Of a stretch of 21,379 nt of DNA, positions 16,508 to 21,379 are shown one piece after another (position 1 is the stretch's first letter; the number at the start of each line of letters is the position of its first letter). The notes below the pieces were generated by a model. It had not been told where the DNA came from and made no database searches. It saw only the letters and a program-made list of their open reading frames with translations. The position numbers were made by a program, and so were the translations under genes. The stretch spans positions 1 through 21,379 of the forward strand of contig JBBSJV010000013.1 of the NCBI GenBank assembly GCA_038256935.1, written 5' to 3'. Source of the stretch: JBBSJV01 sp038256935. GTDB lineage: Bacteria > Patescibacteriota > JACMRA01.

Positions 16508-16512
16508 ATTAG

Positions 16513-17090
16513 TCATCCCTGCAGCCAGCGTGATGCTTGTAATGTGATATTTTGAATAATCTCTGGATCTTTATTAAAAGAATGACCTACATTTTCTACG
16601 CTCATAACCTCCAGTTTTTTTGAAAGCTTAAAATGCTCTTTAATTTCTTGAGGAGTGCCAAAATGATCGTTTTCTCCTTGGATAATCAATGTTTTTATTT
16701 CAAACTTATTTACAAACTGTATGTCAAAATCGCTTTTAAATGGCAGGCCAAAAACTACTAATTGGAATTTATCTGGGTCGATCAAGACTTTTTCTTGAAA
16801 ATACCTCATAGCAACTAAAGCCCCAAACGATTTAGCTTGAAGATTTATCTTCTCAAAGCCTTGCTGCCTAGCAAACTCAATAACTTTATCCAAAACATCA
16901 AGCTCGCTTGAAAGAGTAGGTAACTGTTTTTTATCCACAAATCCTTAATAGAGCTCCTACCATTTATCAAGGTAAAATAATAAATTTGCTCACCAAAAGG
17001 ACTATTGATATCATGACTTGCCCCATGTAAGATCAGATCCACAGCCTTGGAATTTACATTATAAACGTAGCTAGTGTGGGAGAGAAACAT
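16513..17090 (-). pseudogene. Alpha/beta hydrolase gene split by a -1 frameshift
   Basis: Two overlapping minus-strand frames together encode one small alpha/beta hydrolase. The first (ATG at 17090) carries the opening strand LILHGASHDINSPFG with the HG oxyanion motif. The second holds the nucleophile elbow AKSFGA (Ser), the acid strand TLIIQGENDHFGTP (Asp) and the histidine turn ENVGHSF, ending at 16513. The frames join at A AAA AAC (minus strand of 16926-16932). A -1 slip there, or one extra A in the A6 run, fuses them into about 192 residues. In the second frame a TAA lies 9 bases upstream of the GTG at 16938, so that part has no start of its own that would make a full enzyme. It lies 3 bases after the gene 17094-17927. 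It may be a pseudogene, an assembly error, or a recoded gene. Confidence 0.75.
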
Positions 17091-17093
17091 AAT

Positions 17094-17927
17094 TTATCTA
17101 AGTACAACGCTATTTGGATCCAAATAGTTTACATTAGCTCTGATATCTAATCTTGTTGGCCTTCTAAATCTTGGTTTGGGATAGTTTAATCTAAAATCTC
17201 TTTCTTCATATGGCTCAATATTATCTAAGCTAAACTTACCGATACCGACTACTCTATCTCTATCGTCTCGGATAATATAAAGTAGATCAAGCCTTCTAAG
17301 TAGCACAAAATCATTATTTTTGATTATTGCTGACAGGCTAATATCATCACTACCTTCAATTTCACTAACTAGAGGGTTTCTGACTTCAACATTGACTCTT
17401 TGAGCTAAATTATCAGTTGCAGGATTAAATATTTTGGATTGAGTACCAGGCTCTGTGGAAATATTTAAAGTAGCTCCCAAGTCATCACTACTGGTGGCTA
17501 CAATGTATTTAATCTCTCCTGGTAATAAATAATCAGATTGAATATTATCACTCAATATTGCGCCATCTTTATCAAGTACTTGAACTCTGTAAACAAGAGG
17601 CCAGTAACCTATAGTAGAATTGGACCTGTTATTAACAGTGGTATATAAAACCGTTTCGTTATTTACTAGTGGTACAAACTGAGTTCTATCTAATCTAAAG
17701 TCATTTATCTGAATAACTTTTGAATCCACTAAATCTTTTTTTTCAAAACCGTATGTATTAAATGGTAGATAAAAAAATAGTTGAGAGCTAGACCTTCCTA
17801 GATAATATATAGGAATTATCAAAATGATAGAAATTAAAGCAAATACTACAACCCACCTTCTAACACCTCCTTGAAAGTACAAAGAGGCTGTCTCAATTCT
17901 ATCGCTCAATCCCCTGTATTCACTCAT
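17094..17927 (-). CDS. Membrane-anchored extracytoplasmic protein, FxLYD-like domains possible
   Basis: The protein has 277 residues. A cytosolic N-terminus of about 24 residues is followed by one helix (about 25-43) and an extracytoplasmic part of beta character. Two segments look alike in outline: residues about 75-130 (NNRSNSTIGYWPLVYRVQVL) and about 200-260 (IIKNNDFVLLRRLDLLYIIR then IGKFSLDNIEPYEERDF). The pattern of a strand with NN, a strand ending near LYxxRDDRD, and a late PxEERDF strand resembles FxLYD/DUF3426-type domains, but the match is loose. No enzyme motif is visible. It shares an intergenic region with the pilin-like gene, with -35 boxes back to back, and precedes the hydrolase gene by 3 bases. 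The predicted leader is about 6 bases. Confidence 0.7.
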   Translation of the reverse strand: MSEYRGLSDRIETASLYFQGGVRRWVVVFALISIILIIPIYYLGRSSSQLFFYLPFNTYGFEKKDLVDSKVIQINDFRLDRTQFVPLVNNETVLYTTVNNRSNSTIGYWPLVYRVQVLDKDGAILSDNIQSDYLLPGEIKYIVATSSDDLGATLNISTEPGTQSKIFNPATDNLAQRVNVEVRNPLVSEIEGSDDISLSAIIKNNDFVLLRRLDLLYIIRDDRDRVVGIGKFSLDNIEPYEERDFRLNYPKPRFRRPTRLDIRANVNYLDPNSVVLR

Positions 17928-17939
17928 ATTTACTATATA

Positions 17940-17968
17940 AGTATGGCCTGTAATTGTTTATAAGTCAA
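17940..17968 (-). promoter_or_regulatory. Promoter of the anchored protein gene
   Basis: On the minus strand -35 TTGACT (17963-17968) and -10 CATACT (17940-17945) are spaced by 17 bases. The expected start is near 17933, about 6 bases before the ATG at 17927. Confidence 0.5.
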
Positions 17969-17969
17969 G

Positions 17970-17998
17970 TTGACAATTCCTCATTTCTATGACATTTT
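17970..17998 (+). promoter_or_regulatory. Promoter of the pilin-like gene
   Basis: There is a perfect -35 TTGACA (17970-17975) and a weak -10 CATTTT (17993-17998) with a 17-base spacer; the expected start is near 18005. The -35 box is one base away from the divergent -35 box at 17963-17968, so polymerase cannot occupy both. Confidence 0.5.
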
Positions 17999-18013
17999 AG
18001 AGAAAATTACCCT

Positions 18014-18451
18014 ATGTCTATGTTAAAAAACCTATTTAAACTATTTTCTACATTTTTAATTGTCTTTGTATTATTTCTTGGGATTTTACCAGTCACAACA
18101 AACGCTACCACCCAATACGCTCAGTTAACTCCAAGTAGCGATGCAATTTGTGGAGGGCCTTGTCCGTTGATCGATGGCAGTTTTGATTTTACACAACAAG
18201 GATTAGTCAATTTTATTCTTTCTTTTGCTAGATTTCTTACCTTCATCGGTGTGGCTTTAGCAGTCTTGTTTATGGTATTTGCTGGTGTTCAATACATTTT
18301 TGGAAAATCAGAAGATGCCAAGCAAAATATCATCTCCACTTTGATCGGATTAGTAATTATAATTGTGGCTTATACTTTTGTAGTGATCGTATCTTCACTA
18401 TTACAAAGTAATGTTTTAGGGGATTTTTTGGGCGGATCTGGAAATTTCTAA
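18014..18451 (+). CDS. TrbC/VirB2-like pilin protein
   Basis: This 145-residue protein has an N-terminal signal sequence (about 1-31) and two membrane helices (about 65-92 and 105-130) separated by a short charged loop GKSEDAKQN, which is the layout of TrbC/VirB2 pilin subunits of type IV secretion-related systems. A short stretch with CGGPC (C46, C50) lies between the signal and the first helix and could form a disulphide. The C-terminus is glycine-rich. Such genes are common as single copies in Patescibacteria, where the role is unclear (pilus or DNA uptake is one guess). No other secretion genes are nearby. A second ATG lies 6 bases downstream of the first. There is no Shine-Dalgarno sequence. 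Confidence 0.8.
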   Translation: MSMLKNLFKLFSTFLIVFVLFLGILPVTTNATTQYAQLTPSSDAICGGPCPLIDGSFDFTQQGLVNFILSFARFLTFIGVALAVLFMVFAGVQYIFGKSEDAKQNIISTLIGLVIIIVAYTFVVIVSSLLQSNVLGDFLGGSGNF

Positions 18452-18453
18452 AA

Positions 18454-18477
18454 AATAGTTTAAGTCAAAAGACTATT
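18454..18477 (+). other. Small hairpin after the pilin-like gene
   Basis: AATAGT (18454-18459) and ACTATT (18472-18477) form inverted arms, and AGTC-AAAA-GACT inside them can form an alternative hairpin. There is no T-run, so it is at best a weak 3' end structure rather than a typical terminator. Confidence 0.3.
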
Positions 18478-18510
18478 ACTCTACCTCAAAACTGTAAGTT
18501 AGAATATAGT

Positions 18511-18532
18511 TAGAAAACGCAGGTCACAAACG
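18511..18532 (+). repeat. 22-bp direct repeat, copy 1
   Basis: The core ACGCAGGTCACAA (18517-18529) matches ACGCAAGTCACAA at 18627-18639; over 22 bp, 18 positions agree with copy 2. The copies are 110 bp apart in the non-coding stretch after the pilin-like gene. Confidence 0.6.
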
Positions 18533-18620
18533 CCACCGTAACATTATTGATAAACTAAGTGTTTTGGGGTAGGTGGCCTTGTTGTGTATGCTAGCTACAT
18601 TTTTCAATTCCTATATGAAG

Positions 18621-18642
18621 TAGACTACGCAAGTCACAACCG
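18621..18642 (+). repeat. 22-bp direct repeat, copy 2
   Basis: This is the partner of 18511-18532, with 18 of 22 positions identical. Its CAAGTCAC can pair with GTGACTTG at 18698-18705. Confidence 0.6.
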
Positions 18643-18763
18643 TTTTAATGGAATTATGTTGTAATAAATTTTGTTGTTTAACGAGTAAGGCATGAAAGTG
18701 ACTTGGTTAGAGAGGTGTTTTCTATAAATAATTTCTAGACCATATCAGTGGATTTTGAAATCT

Positions 18764-19183
18764 CTAGTTCCACACTGCAAATAGAATTGCAATTATTGTA
18801 AAAGTAGTTAAGGTGTTGCCAGCATCTATTAACCATAGTCGAAACCTAGTCTCAAAACCTTCTTTTTTATCGAAACAAACTGAATTAAAACCAACCGTAC
18901 TTACAAACAAGGTAGCAATTATAGCAATTACAAGGCCACCATTTAGTGTTGTGACCTGGCTCCAAAAAGTCATAAGATTTAAAACTACTACAGATATTAT
19001 AGCTGAAATTATCGCAAGTCCCATTATTTTACCATTGTCTTCAAGATCTTTGGTAGTAATACCTTTTAACTGCATCCAAACTTTTCCTAAAAACATAGGT
19101 GAGTACCAAATTGCTCCAATAGCCACATAAATTATTATTCCTAAAATTGAAGGTATTATATTAAGCTCAAATCCATTAAACAT
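18764..19183 (-). CDS. DUF1761 family membrane protein
   Basis: This 139-residue integral membrane protein has about four helices (about 8-27, 51-72, 80-98 and 118-137). The segment AIGAIWYSPMFLGKVWMQLKG after the first helix is the recognisable core of DUF1761 (GALWYSPLLFGKAWM in family members). The function of the family is unknown. It is a single gene on the minus strand, facing away from the large gap 19184-19813. A TTGACA lies on the minus strand at 19226-19231 with only a poor -10 (CAATAA) 17 bases on. There is no Shine-Dalgarno sequence before the ATG. Confidence 0.85.
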   Translation of the reverse strand: MFNGFELNIIPSILGIIIYVAIGAIWYSPMFLGKVWMQLKGITTKDLEDNGKIMGLAIISAIISVVVLNLMTFWSQVTTLNGGLVIAIIATLFVSTVGFNSVCFDKKEGFETRFRLWLIDAGNTLTTFTIIAILFAVWN

Positions 19184-19351
19184 ATATTTTATTTATGTCT
19201 GTTTATTGTTTGATGATGTAGTAATTGTCAATTGCTTAGCCCCAAAAAAAGCTATTTGAAAAGAAAAATTCAAATTTTGCCTACAATTTAAAAGATTATG
19301 AAAATAACAATAACATATTTAGTAATATTCAAAGATAAATTCTAATTTATA

Positions 19352-19367
19352 AAACTATATGTAGTGT
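19352..19367. promoter_or_regulatory. NrdR-box-like 16-mer
   Basis: AAACTATATGTAGTGT agrees at most positions with the NrdR box consensus acaCwAtATaTwGtgt as I recall it. Natural boxes usually come as pairs about three helical turns apart; no second box is visible at that distance on either side. The site lies in a gap about 460 bases before the first FKBP gene and about 75 bases before the -35 of the candidate RNA. A chance match in AT-rich DNA is possible. Confidence 0.25.
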
Positions 19368-19425
19368 TTTATCTAATTAAATTTACCACGTACTCCCTAG
19401 TTTTATAGTTTTTCTCTATTATTTG

Positions 19426-19454
19426 TTGACAAGTCATAAAAAAAACGTTAAACT
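19426..19454 (+). promoter_or_regulatory. Promoter of the candidate RNA
   Basis: A perfect -35 TTGACA (19426-19431) and a -10 TAAACT (19449-19454) have a 17-base spacer. The expected start is near 19461. No ORF follows; structured sequence does. Confidence 0.5.
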
Positions 19455-19460
19455 TCGATT

Positions 19461-19732
19461 AACAAGTTTCACATCAGGTCTTCTACTCAATATTCCAAGC
19501 AGGTCTTTGCAAATTTTAATTAGTTTCTAAAGATCTGCCTGGACCCTACGTAATCTGCGGCCAACGCTGGGAAGCTGGATTACAACAAAAATAACAAAAA
19601 TAAAAATTGTATCTTTTAAATAAAACAAATAAAAATACATAGGTTTGGGTAGAATCTCTCAGCACTCACAGGGAGTAACTGCTCAAATTATTTTTTACTA
19701 AAAAAGGAGCGAACGTTACTCCCTATTTTTTT
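19461..19732 (+). ncRNA. Candidate structured non-coding RNA of about 270 nt
   Basis: The sequence has its own promoter, stems and terminator and no ORF. Stem 1: 19495-19508 pairs with 19529-19542 (CCA, one A/C mismatch, then GCAGGTCTTT with AAAGATCTGC, one G-U). Stem 2: GTAATC (19550-19555) pairs with GATTAC (19578-19583), enclosing GCT-GGGA-AGC (19566-19575), a stem capped by a GNRA tetraloop. The stretch around stem 2 is markedly richer in G and C than its surroundings. An A-rich single-stranded part (about 19584-19640) leads to a strong terminator (19670-19732). I do not see the signature motifs of tmRNA, RNase P RNA, SRP RNA or 5S rRNA. It could be a divergent 6S-like or a lineage-specific RNA, or a long leader of the FKBP gene, although that gene has its own promoter downstream. 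Confidence 0.5.
19670..19732 (+). terminator. Long-armed intrinsic terminator
   Basis: AGGGAGTAAC (19670-19679) pairs perfectly with GTTACTCCCT (19715-19724). Inside, GCTC (19681-19684) pairs with GAGC (19707-19710) and T6 (19691-19696) with A6 (19700-19705). The outer stem is followed by A and seven T (19725-19732). The opposite strand has no T-run, so it works in the plus direction. Confidence 0.8.
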
Positions 19733-19761
19733 GTCCAAAAATAGACAAAATCAAAGGAAAC

Positions 19762-19790
19762 TTGCCTTAATAAAAATTTTAATATTTAAT
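19762..19790 (+). promoter_or_regulatory. Promoter of the anchored FKBP gene
   Basis: -35 TTGCCT (19762-19767) and -10 TTTAAT (19785-19790) have a 17-base spacer. The expected start is near 19797, a 17-base leader without a Shine-Dalgarno sequence. It lies after the preceding terminator, so the gene should be transcribed independently. Confidence 0.5.
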
Positions 19791-19813
19791 CCTAATAAAT
19801 CAATTTTTACTTT

Positions 19814-20347
19814 ATGAACAACAGAAAAACCATGTTAATCGTGACCTCAACTTTTATAATTATTGCCTTGGCCGTTTTAGGTATACCTTATATCGTAGGC
19901 CAATCTTTAGCTGAAGAGTCAATAAGCTCCAGTTCAGAGTCATCACTTGCTATTTCAAGCCAAGATGTAGTGTCTAGTAGCCTACAATCCACATCAGTAT
20001 CTAGTAGATCGTTATCCTCAGCTTCAGAGTTAGTTGTCGAAGATGAAATCGTTGGAACAGGTGCTGAAGCAACAAGTGGAAGAACGGTTACAGTTCATTA
20101 CACTGGTACTCTAACAGATGGCACTAAATTTGATAGTTCATTAGATAGAGGAGAGCCATTCAGTTTCGATTTAGGAGCAGGAGAAGTAATTCAAGGCTGG
20201 GATCAAGGAGTAGAAGGGATGAAAGTAGGGGGTAAAAGAAAGCTTACTATACCTTCAGAATTAGGATATGGAGAAAGAGGAGCTGGAGCTGATATCCCAC
20301 CAAATGCAACTTTGATTTTCGAAGTAGAGTTATTGGAAGTGAACTAG
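19814..20347 (+). CDS. Membrane-anchored FKBP-type peptidyl-prolyl isomerase
   Basis: This 177-residue protein has a short basic N-terminus, one membrane helix or signal anchor (about 8-28), a Ser-rich linker of about 40 residues, and an FKBP domain (74-177). The domain carries the family residues: HYTG (Y96), KFDSS (F106, D107), the FSFDLGAGEVIQGWDQG block (V125, I126, W129), PSELGYG (Y152) and the closing strand LIFEVELLEV. It should catalyse proline cis-trans isomerisation outside the membrane and help exported proteins fold. No lipobox is present. A second, cytosolic FKBP lies 280 bases downstream; 59 bases of the two genes (20183-20241 and 20793-20851) are identical although the rest has diverged. 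A hairpin with a short T-run at 20375-20400 may terminate transcription. Confidence 0.95.
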   Translation: MNNRKTMLIVTSTFIIIALAVLGIPYIVGQSLAEESISSSSESSLAISSQDVVSSSLQSTSVSSRSLSSASELVVEDEIVGTGAEATSGRTVTVHYTGTLTDGTKFDSSLDRGEPFSFDLGAGEVIQGWDQGVEGMKVGGKRKLTIPSELGYGERGAGADIPPNATLIFEVELLEVN

Positions 20348-20374
20348 TTTTGGTTTAGCCTAATATATATAGTC

Positions 20375-20400
20375 ACCCTGAATTTATTTCAGGGTCTTTT
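20375..20400 (+). repeat. Short perfect hairpin, copy 2, possible terminator
   Basis: ACCCTGAA (20375-20382) and TTCAGGGT (20388-20395) form a perfect 8-bp stem with a 5-base loop, followed by CTTTT. It sits 28 bases after the stop codon of the anchored FKBP gene and may serve as its terminator. It is a copy of the repeat at 7602-7622, sharing GTC before the arms and CTTT(T)AATA after them. The rest of the gap to 20590 is AT-rich and shows nothing else clear. Confidence 0.6.
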
Positions 20401-20590
20401 AATACTTAGATTATGAAAAAGATAATAAAAACTTGATTTAGTATGACTAAAATATTATTAGTTACTAAATACTGAAAATTTAGAGCCTTGCTAGTTTCTA
20501 CGAGCCATAATTTTATTACTGAAACTAAGTTAATACTATAAAAACCAATAATATAATAAGTAAAGATGTATATAATAATCTTGACTTAGT

Positions 20591-20619
20591 TTGACAAAAC
20601 CATTGCCTCAACCAAAAAT
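20591..20619 (+). promoter_or_regulatory. Promoter of the cytosolic FKBP gene
   Basis: TTGACA (20591-20596) and AAAAAT (20614-20619) have a 17-base spacer. The expected start is near 20626, 2 bases before the ATG at 20628, so the mRNA would be leaderless or nearly so. Confidence 0.45.
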
Positions 20620-20627
20620 CCTCATAT

Positions 20628-20957
20628 ATGTCTTTAAGTGTACAAAAAATTGATATCGAAGAAGGAACTGGCCAAATCGCTCAATCTGGTCAAAAAGTCA
20701 CGGTGCATTATACTGGTTGGTTGGAAGACGATACAAAATTTGATAGCTCAAAAGATCGTGGTATTCCATTTAGCTTTGAACTTGGAGCAGGGGAAGTAAT
20801 TCAAGGCTGGGATCAAGGAGTAGAAGGGATGAAAGTAGGGGGTAAAAGAAAATTGATTATTCCATCAGAACTAGGCTACGGAAGCCGTGGAGCAGGAGGT
20901 GTTATCCCACCAGATGCAACTTTGATCTTTGAAGTCGAGCTTTTAGAAGTTAATTAA
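20628..20957 (+). CDS. Cytosolic FKBP-type peptidyl-prolyl isomerase
   Basis: This 109-residue protein is a single, minimal FKBP domain about the size of human FKBP12, without a signal peptide or extension. Active-site residues are present: HYTG (Y28), KFDSS (F38, D39), FSFELGAGEVIQGWDQG (V57, I58, W61), ELGYG (Y84) and the final LIFEVELLEV strand. It should catalyse proline isomerisation in the cytosol. It is the paralogue of the anchored FKBP just upstream; protein similarity is high over the whole domain, but the DNA is identical only in a central 59-base block. No Shine-Dalgarno sequence is present. The gap 20958-21142 after it shows only AT-rich sequence and no convincing terminator. Confidence 0.96.
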   Translation: MSLSVQKIDIEEGTGQIAQSGQKVTVHYTGWLEDDTKFDSSKDRGIPFSFELGAGEVIQGWDQGVEGMKVGGKRKLIIPSELGYGSRGAGGVIPPDATLIFEVELLEVN

Positions 20958-21142
20958 ACTAAAATAAATCTAGTAACAATAATTAATTATCTCCAAGAAT
21001 CAATTGTTTAATTGGTAAAATTCAATATTTGGCTAGGTAATCGTTATCTATAGAATAAAGACAATTTCAAGCCACAAAAGTAAGTCAGTATAGAATTTGT
21101 GATTATTTGGGTGTTTTACTATTACAGAATTGATTTTCAACT

Positions 21143-21170
21143 TTGCAAAAACCAACAATAATGATATACT
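21143..21170 (+). promoter_or_regulatory. Promoter of the last, partial gene
   Basis: -35 TTGCAA (21143-21148) and -10 TATACT (21165-21170) have a 16-base spacer. The expected start is near 21177, giving a 25-base leader with no Shine-Dalgarno sequence. Confidence 0.45.
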
Positions 21171-21201
21171 TAATTCAAATAACAAAAATAAATACAGCTA
21201 A

Positions 21202-21379
21202 ATGCCTAAAACAAGTACAAAAGCTACTTCCAAAAAAACCCAATCTAAATTTAATAGATTCTTTCAAAACGAAAAATTAGTAAAAATATTCTCAGTTGTT
21301 GGTATTTTAGTATTAGGATTATCAGCCTTTGGTTTTACTACTTACAACCTTTTTAATAGACAAGCTGACACTGCTCAAG
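21202..21379 (+). CDS. N-terminal part of a membrane-anchored protein, 3' truncated by window edge
   Basis: An open frame starts at ATG 21202 and runs off the window after 59 codons. A basic, Lys/Thr/Ser-rich stretch of about 30 residues is followed by one hydrophobic helix (about 32-51, IFSVVGILVLGLSAFGFTTY) and then polar sequence ending QADTAQ. This is the N-terminus of a signal-anchored or secreted protein; the family cannot be told from this fragment. A promoter lies just upstream at 21143-21170, and the frame is supported by that spacing and by the positively charged-then-hydrophobic pattern. Confidence 0.6.
   Translation, partial: MPKTSTKATSKKTQSKFNRFFQNEKLVKIFSVVGILVLGLSAFGFTTYNLFNRQADTAQ

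Larger units (their letters stand above)
18505..18720 (+). ncRNA. Possible structured RNA between pilin-like and DUF1761 genes
   Basis: The stretch 18452-18763 has no plausible ORF. It holds a TATAGT box (18505-18510, no clear -35), the 22-bp direct repeats, a composite stem (CACAA 18525-18529 with TTGTG 18582-18586, and GCCACC 18532-18537 with GGTGGC 18572-18577), and a second pair of arms, CAAGTCAC (18630-18637) with GTGACTTG (18698-18705). Each direct repeat therefore supplies the 5' arm of its own stem. This may be a tandem RNA, a regulatory region or a degenerate repeat element. The limits are guesses and no RNA family is recognised. Confidence 0.3.

Noticed and set aside
18813..19130. 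Plus-strand ORF of 105 codons
   Set aside because: It is antisense to the DUF1761 gene, whose protein has a recognisable family motif.
20990..21060. Imperfect palindromes such as CAATTGTTTAATTG and GGTAATCGTTATC after the second FKBP gene
   Set aside because: They are short, AT-rich, without a T-run, and expected by chance in this base composition.
1..21379. Alternative genetic code with UGA read as glycine
   Set aside because: Conserved genes (uvrB, nusA, frr, valS, nrdR, secG, FKBPs) have no in-frame TGA at family glycines and read through fully with the standard bacterial code.
1..21379. CRISPR array, tRNA or rRNA genes
   Set aside because: No regularly spaced identical repeats, tRNA T-arm signatures or rRNA segments were found in the non-coding stretches.

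Overview
The window is an AT-rich, gene-dense bacterial segment that looks like a Candidate Phyla Radiation (Patescibacteria) genome. The grounds are: a TrbC/VirB2-like pilin gene standing alone, a membrane-anchored family-5 solute-binding protein with no permease beside it, several secreted proteins anchored by one helix with no recognisable family, odd fused forms of core genes, and an almost complete absence of Shine-Dalgarno sequences. UGA is not read as glycine: the conserved genes contain no in-frame TGA, so the SR1/Gracilibacteria code is unlikely. The exact lineage cannot be fixed from the sequence alone.

Layout. 2-2035: uvrB, cut by the window edge. 2040-3462 (minus): a membrane protein and a possible GNAT protein, 4 bases apart. 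3560-5665 (minus): a 701-residue protein whose first third resembles the core of the ribonucleotide reductase large subunit, followed by SH3-like, Nudix-like and coiled-coil parts. 5770-6219: a PEBP (YbhB/YbcL) protein, then a terminator and nusA (6297-7433). 7434-7771: a non-coding stretch with a MITE-like element of nested palindromes. 7772-10385 (minus): secG, a membrane-anchored peptide-binding protein and an HPF-like protein in one operon. 10524-16507: frr, a secreted C-terminally anchored protein, valS and nrdR in one tight operon; the ValRS carries a whole Nudix domain inside its catalytic core. 16513-17927 (minus): a membrane-anchored extracytoplasmic protein, then an alpha/beta hydrolase gene split by a -1 frameshift at an A AAA AAC heptamer. 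18014-18451: pilin-like protein. 18452-18763: non-coding repeats and stems. 18764-19183 (minus): DUF1761 protein. 19184-19813: a long gap holding a candidate structured RNA with its own promoter and terminator. 19814-20957: two FKBP peptidyl-prolyl isomerases, one membrane-anchored and one cytosolic. 21202-end: start of an N-terminally anchored protein.

Much of the window is information processing (DNA repair, transcription elongation and termination, ribosome recycling, valine charging, RNR repression) mixed with envelope functions (Sec channel subunit, binding protein, pilin, chaperone-like FKBP). The least expected items are the Nudix-in-ValRS fusion, the RNR-like/Nudix-like composite, the candidate RNA at about 19461-19732, the palindromic repeat family with paired base changes, and promoters that place transcription starts within a few bases of the start codon.
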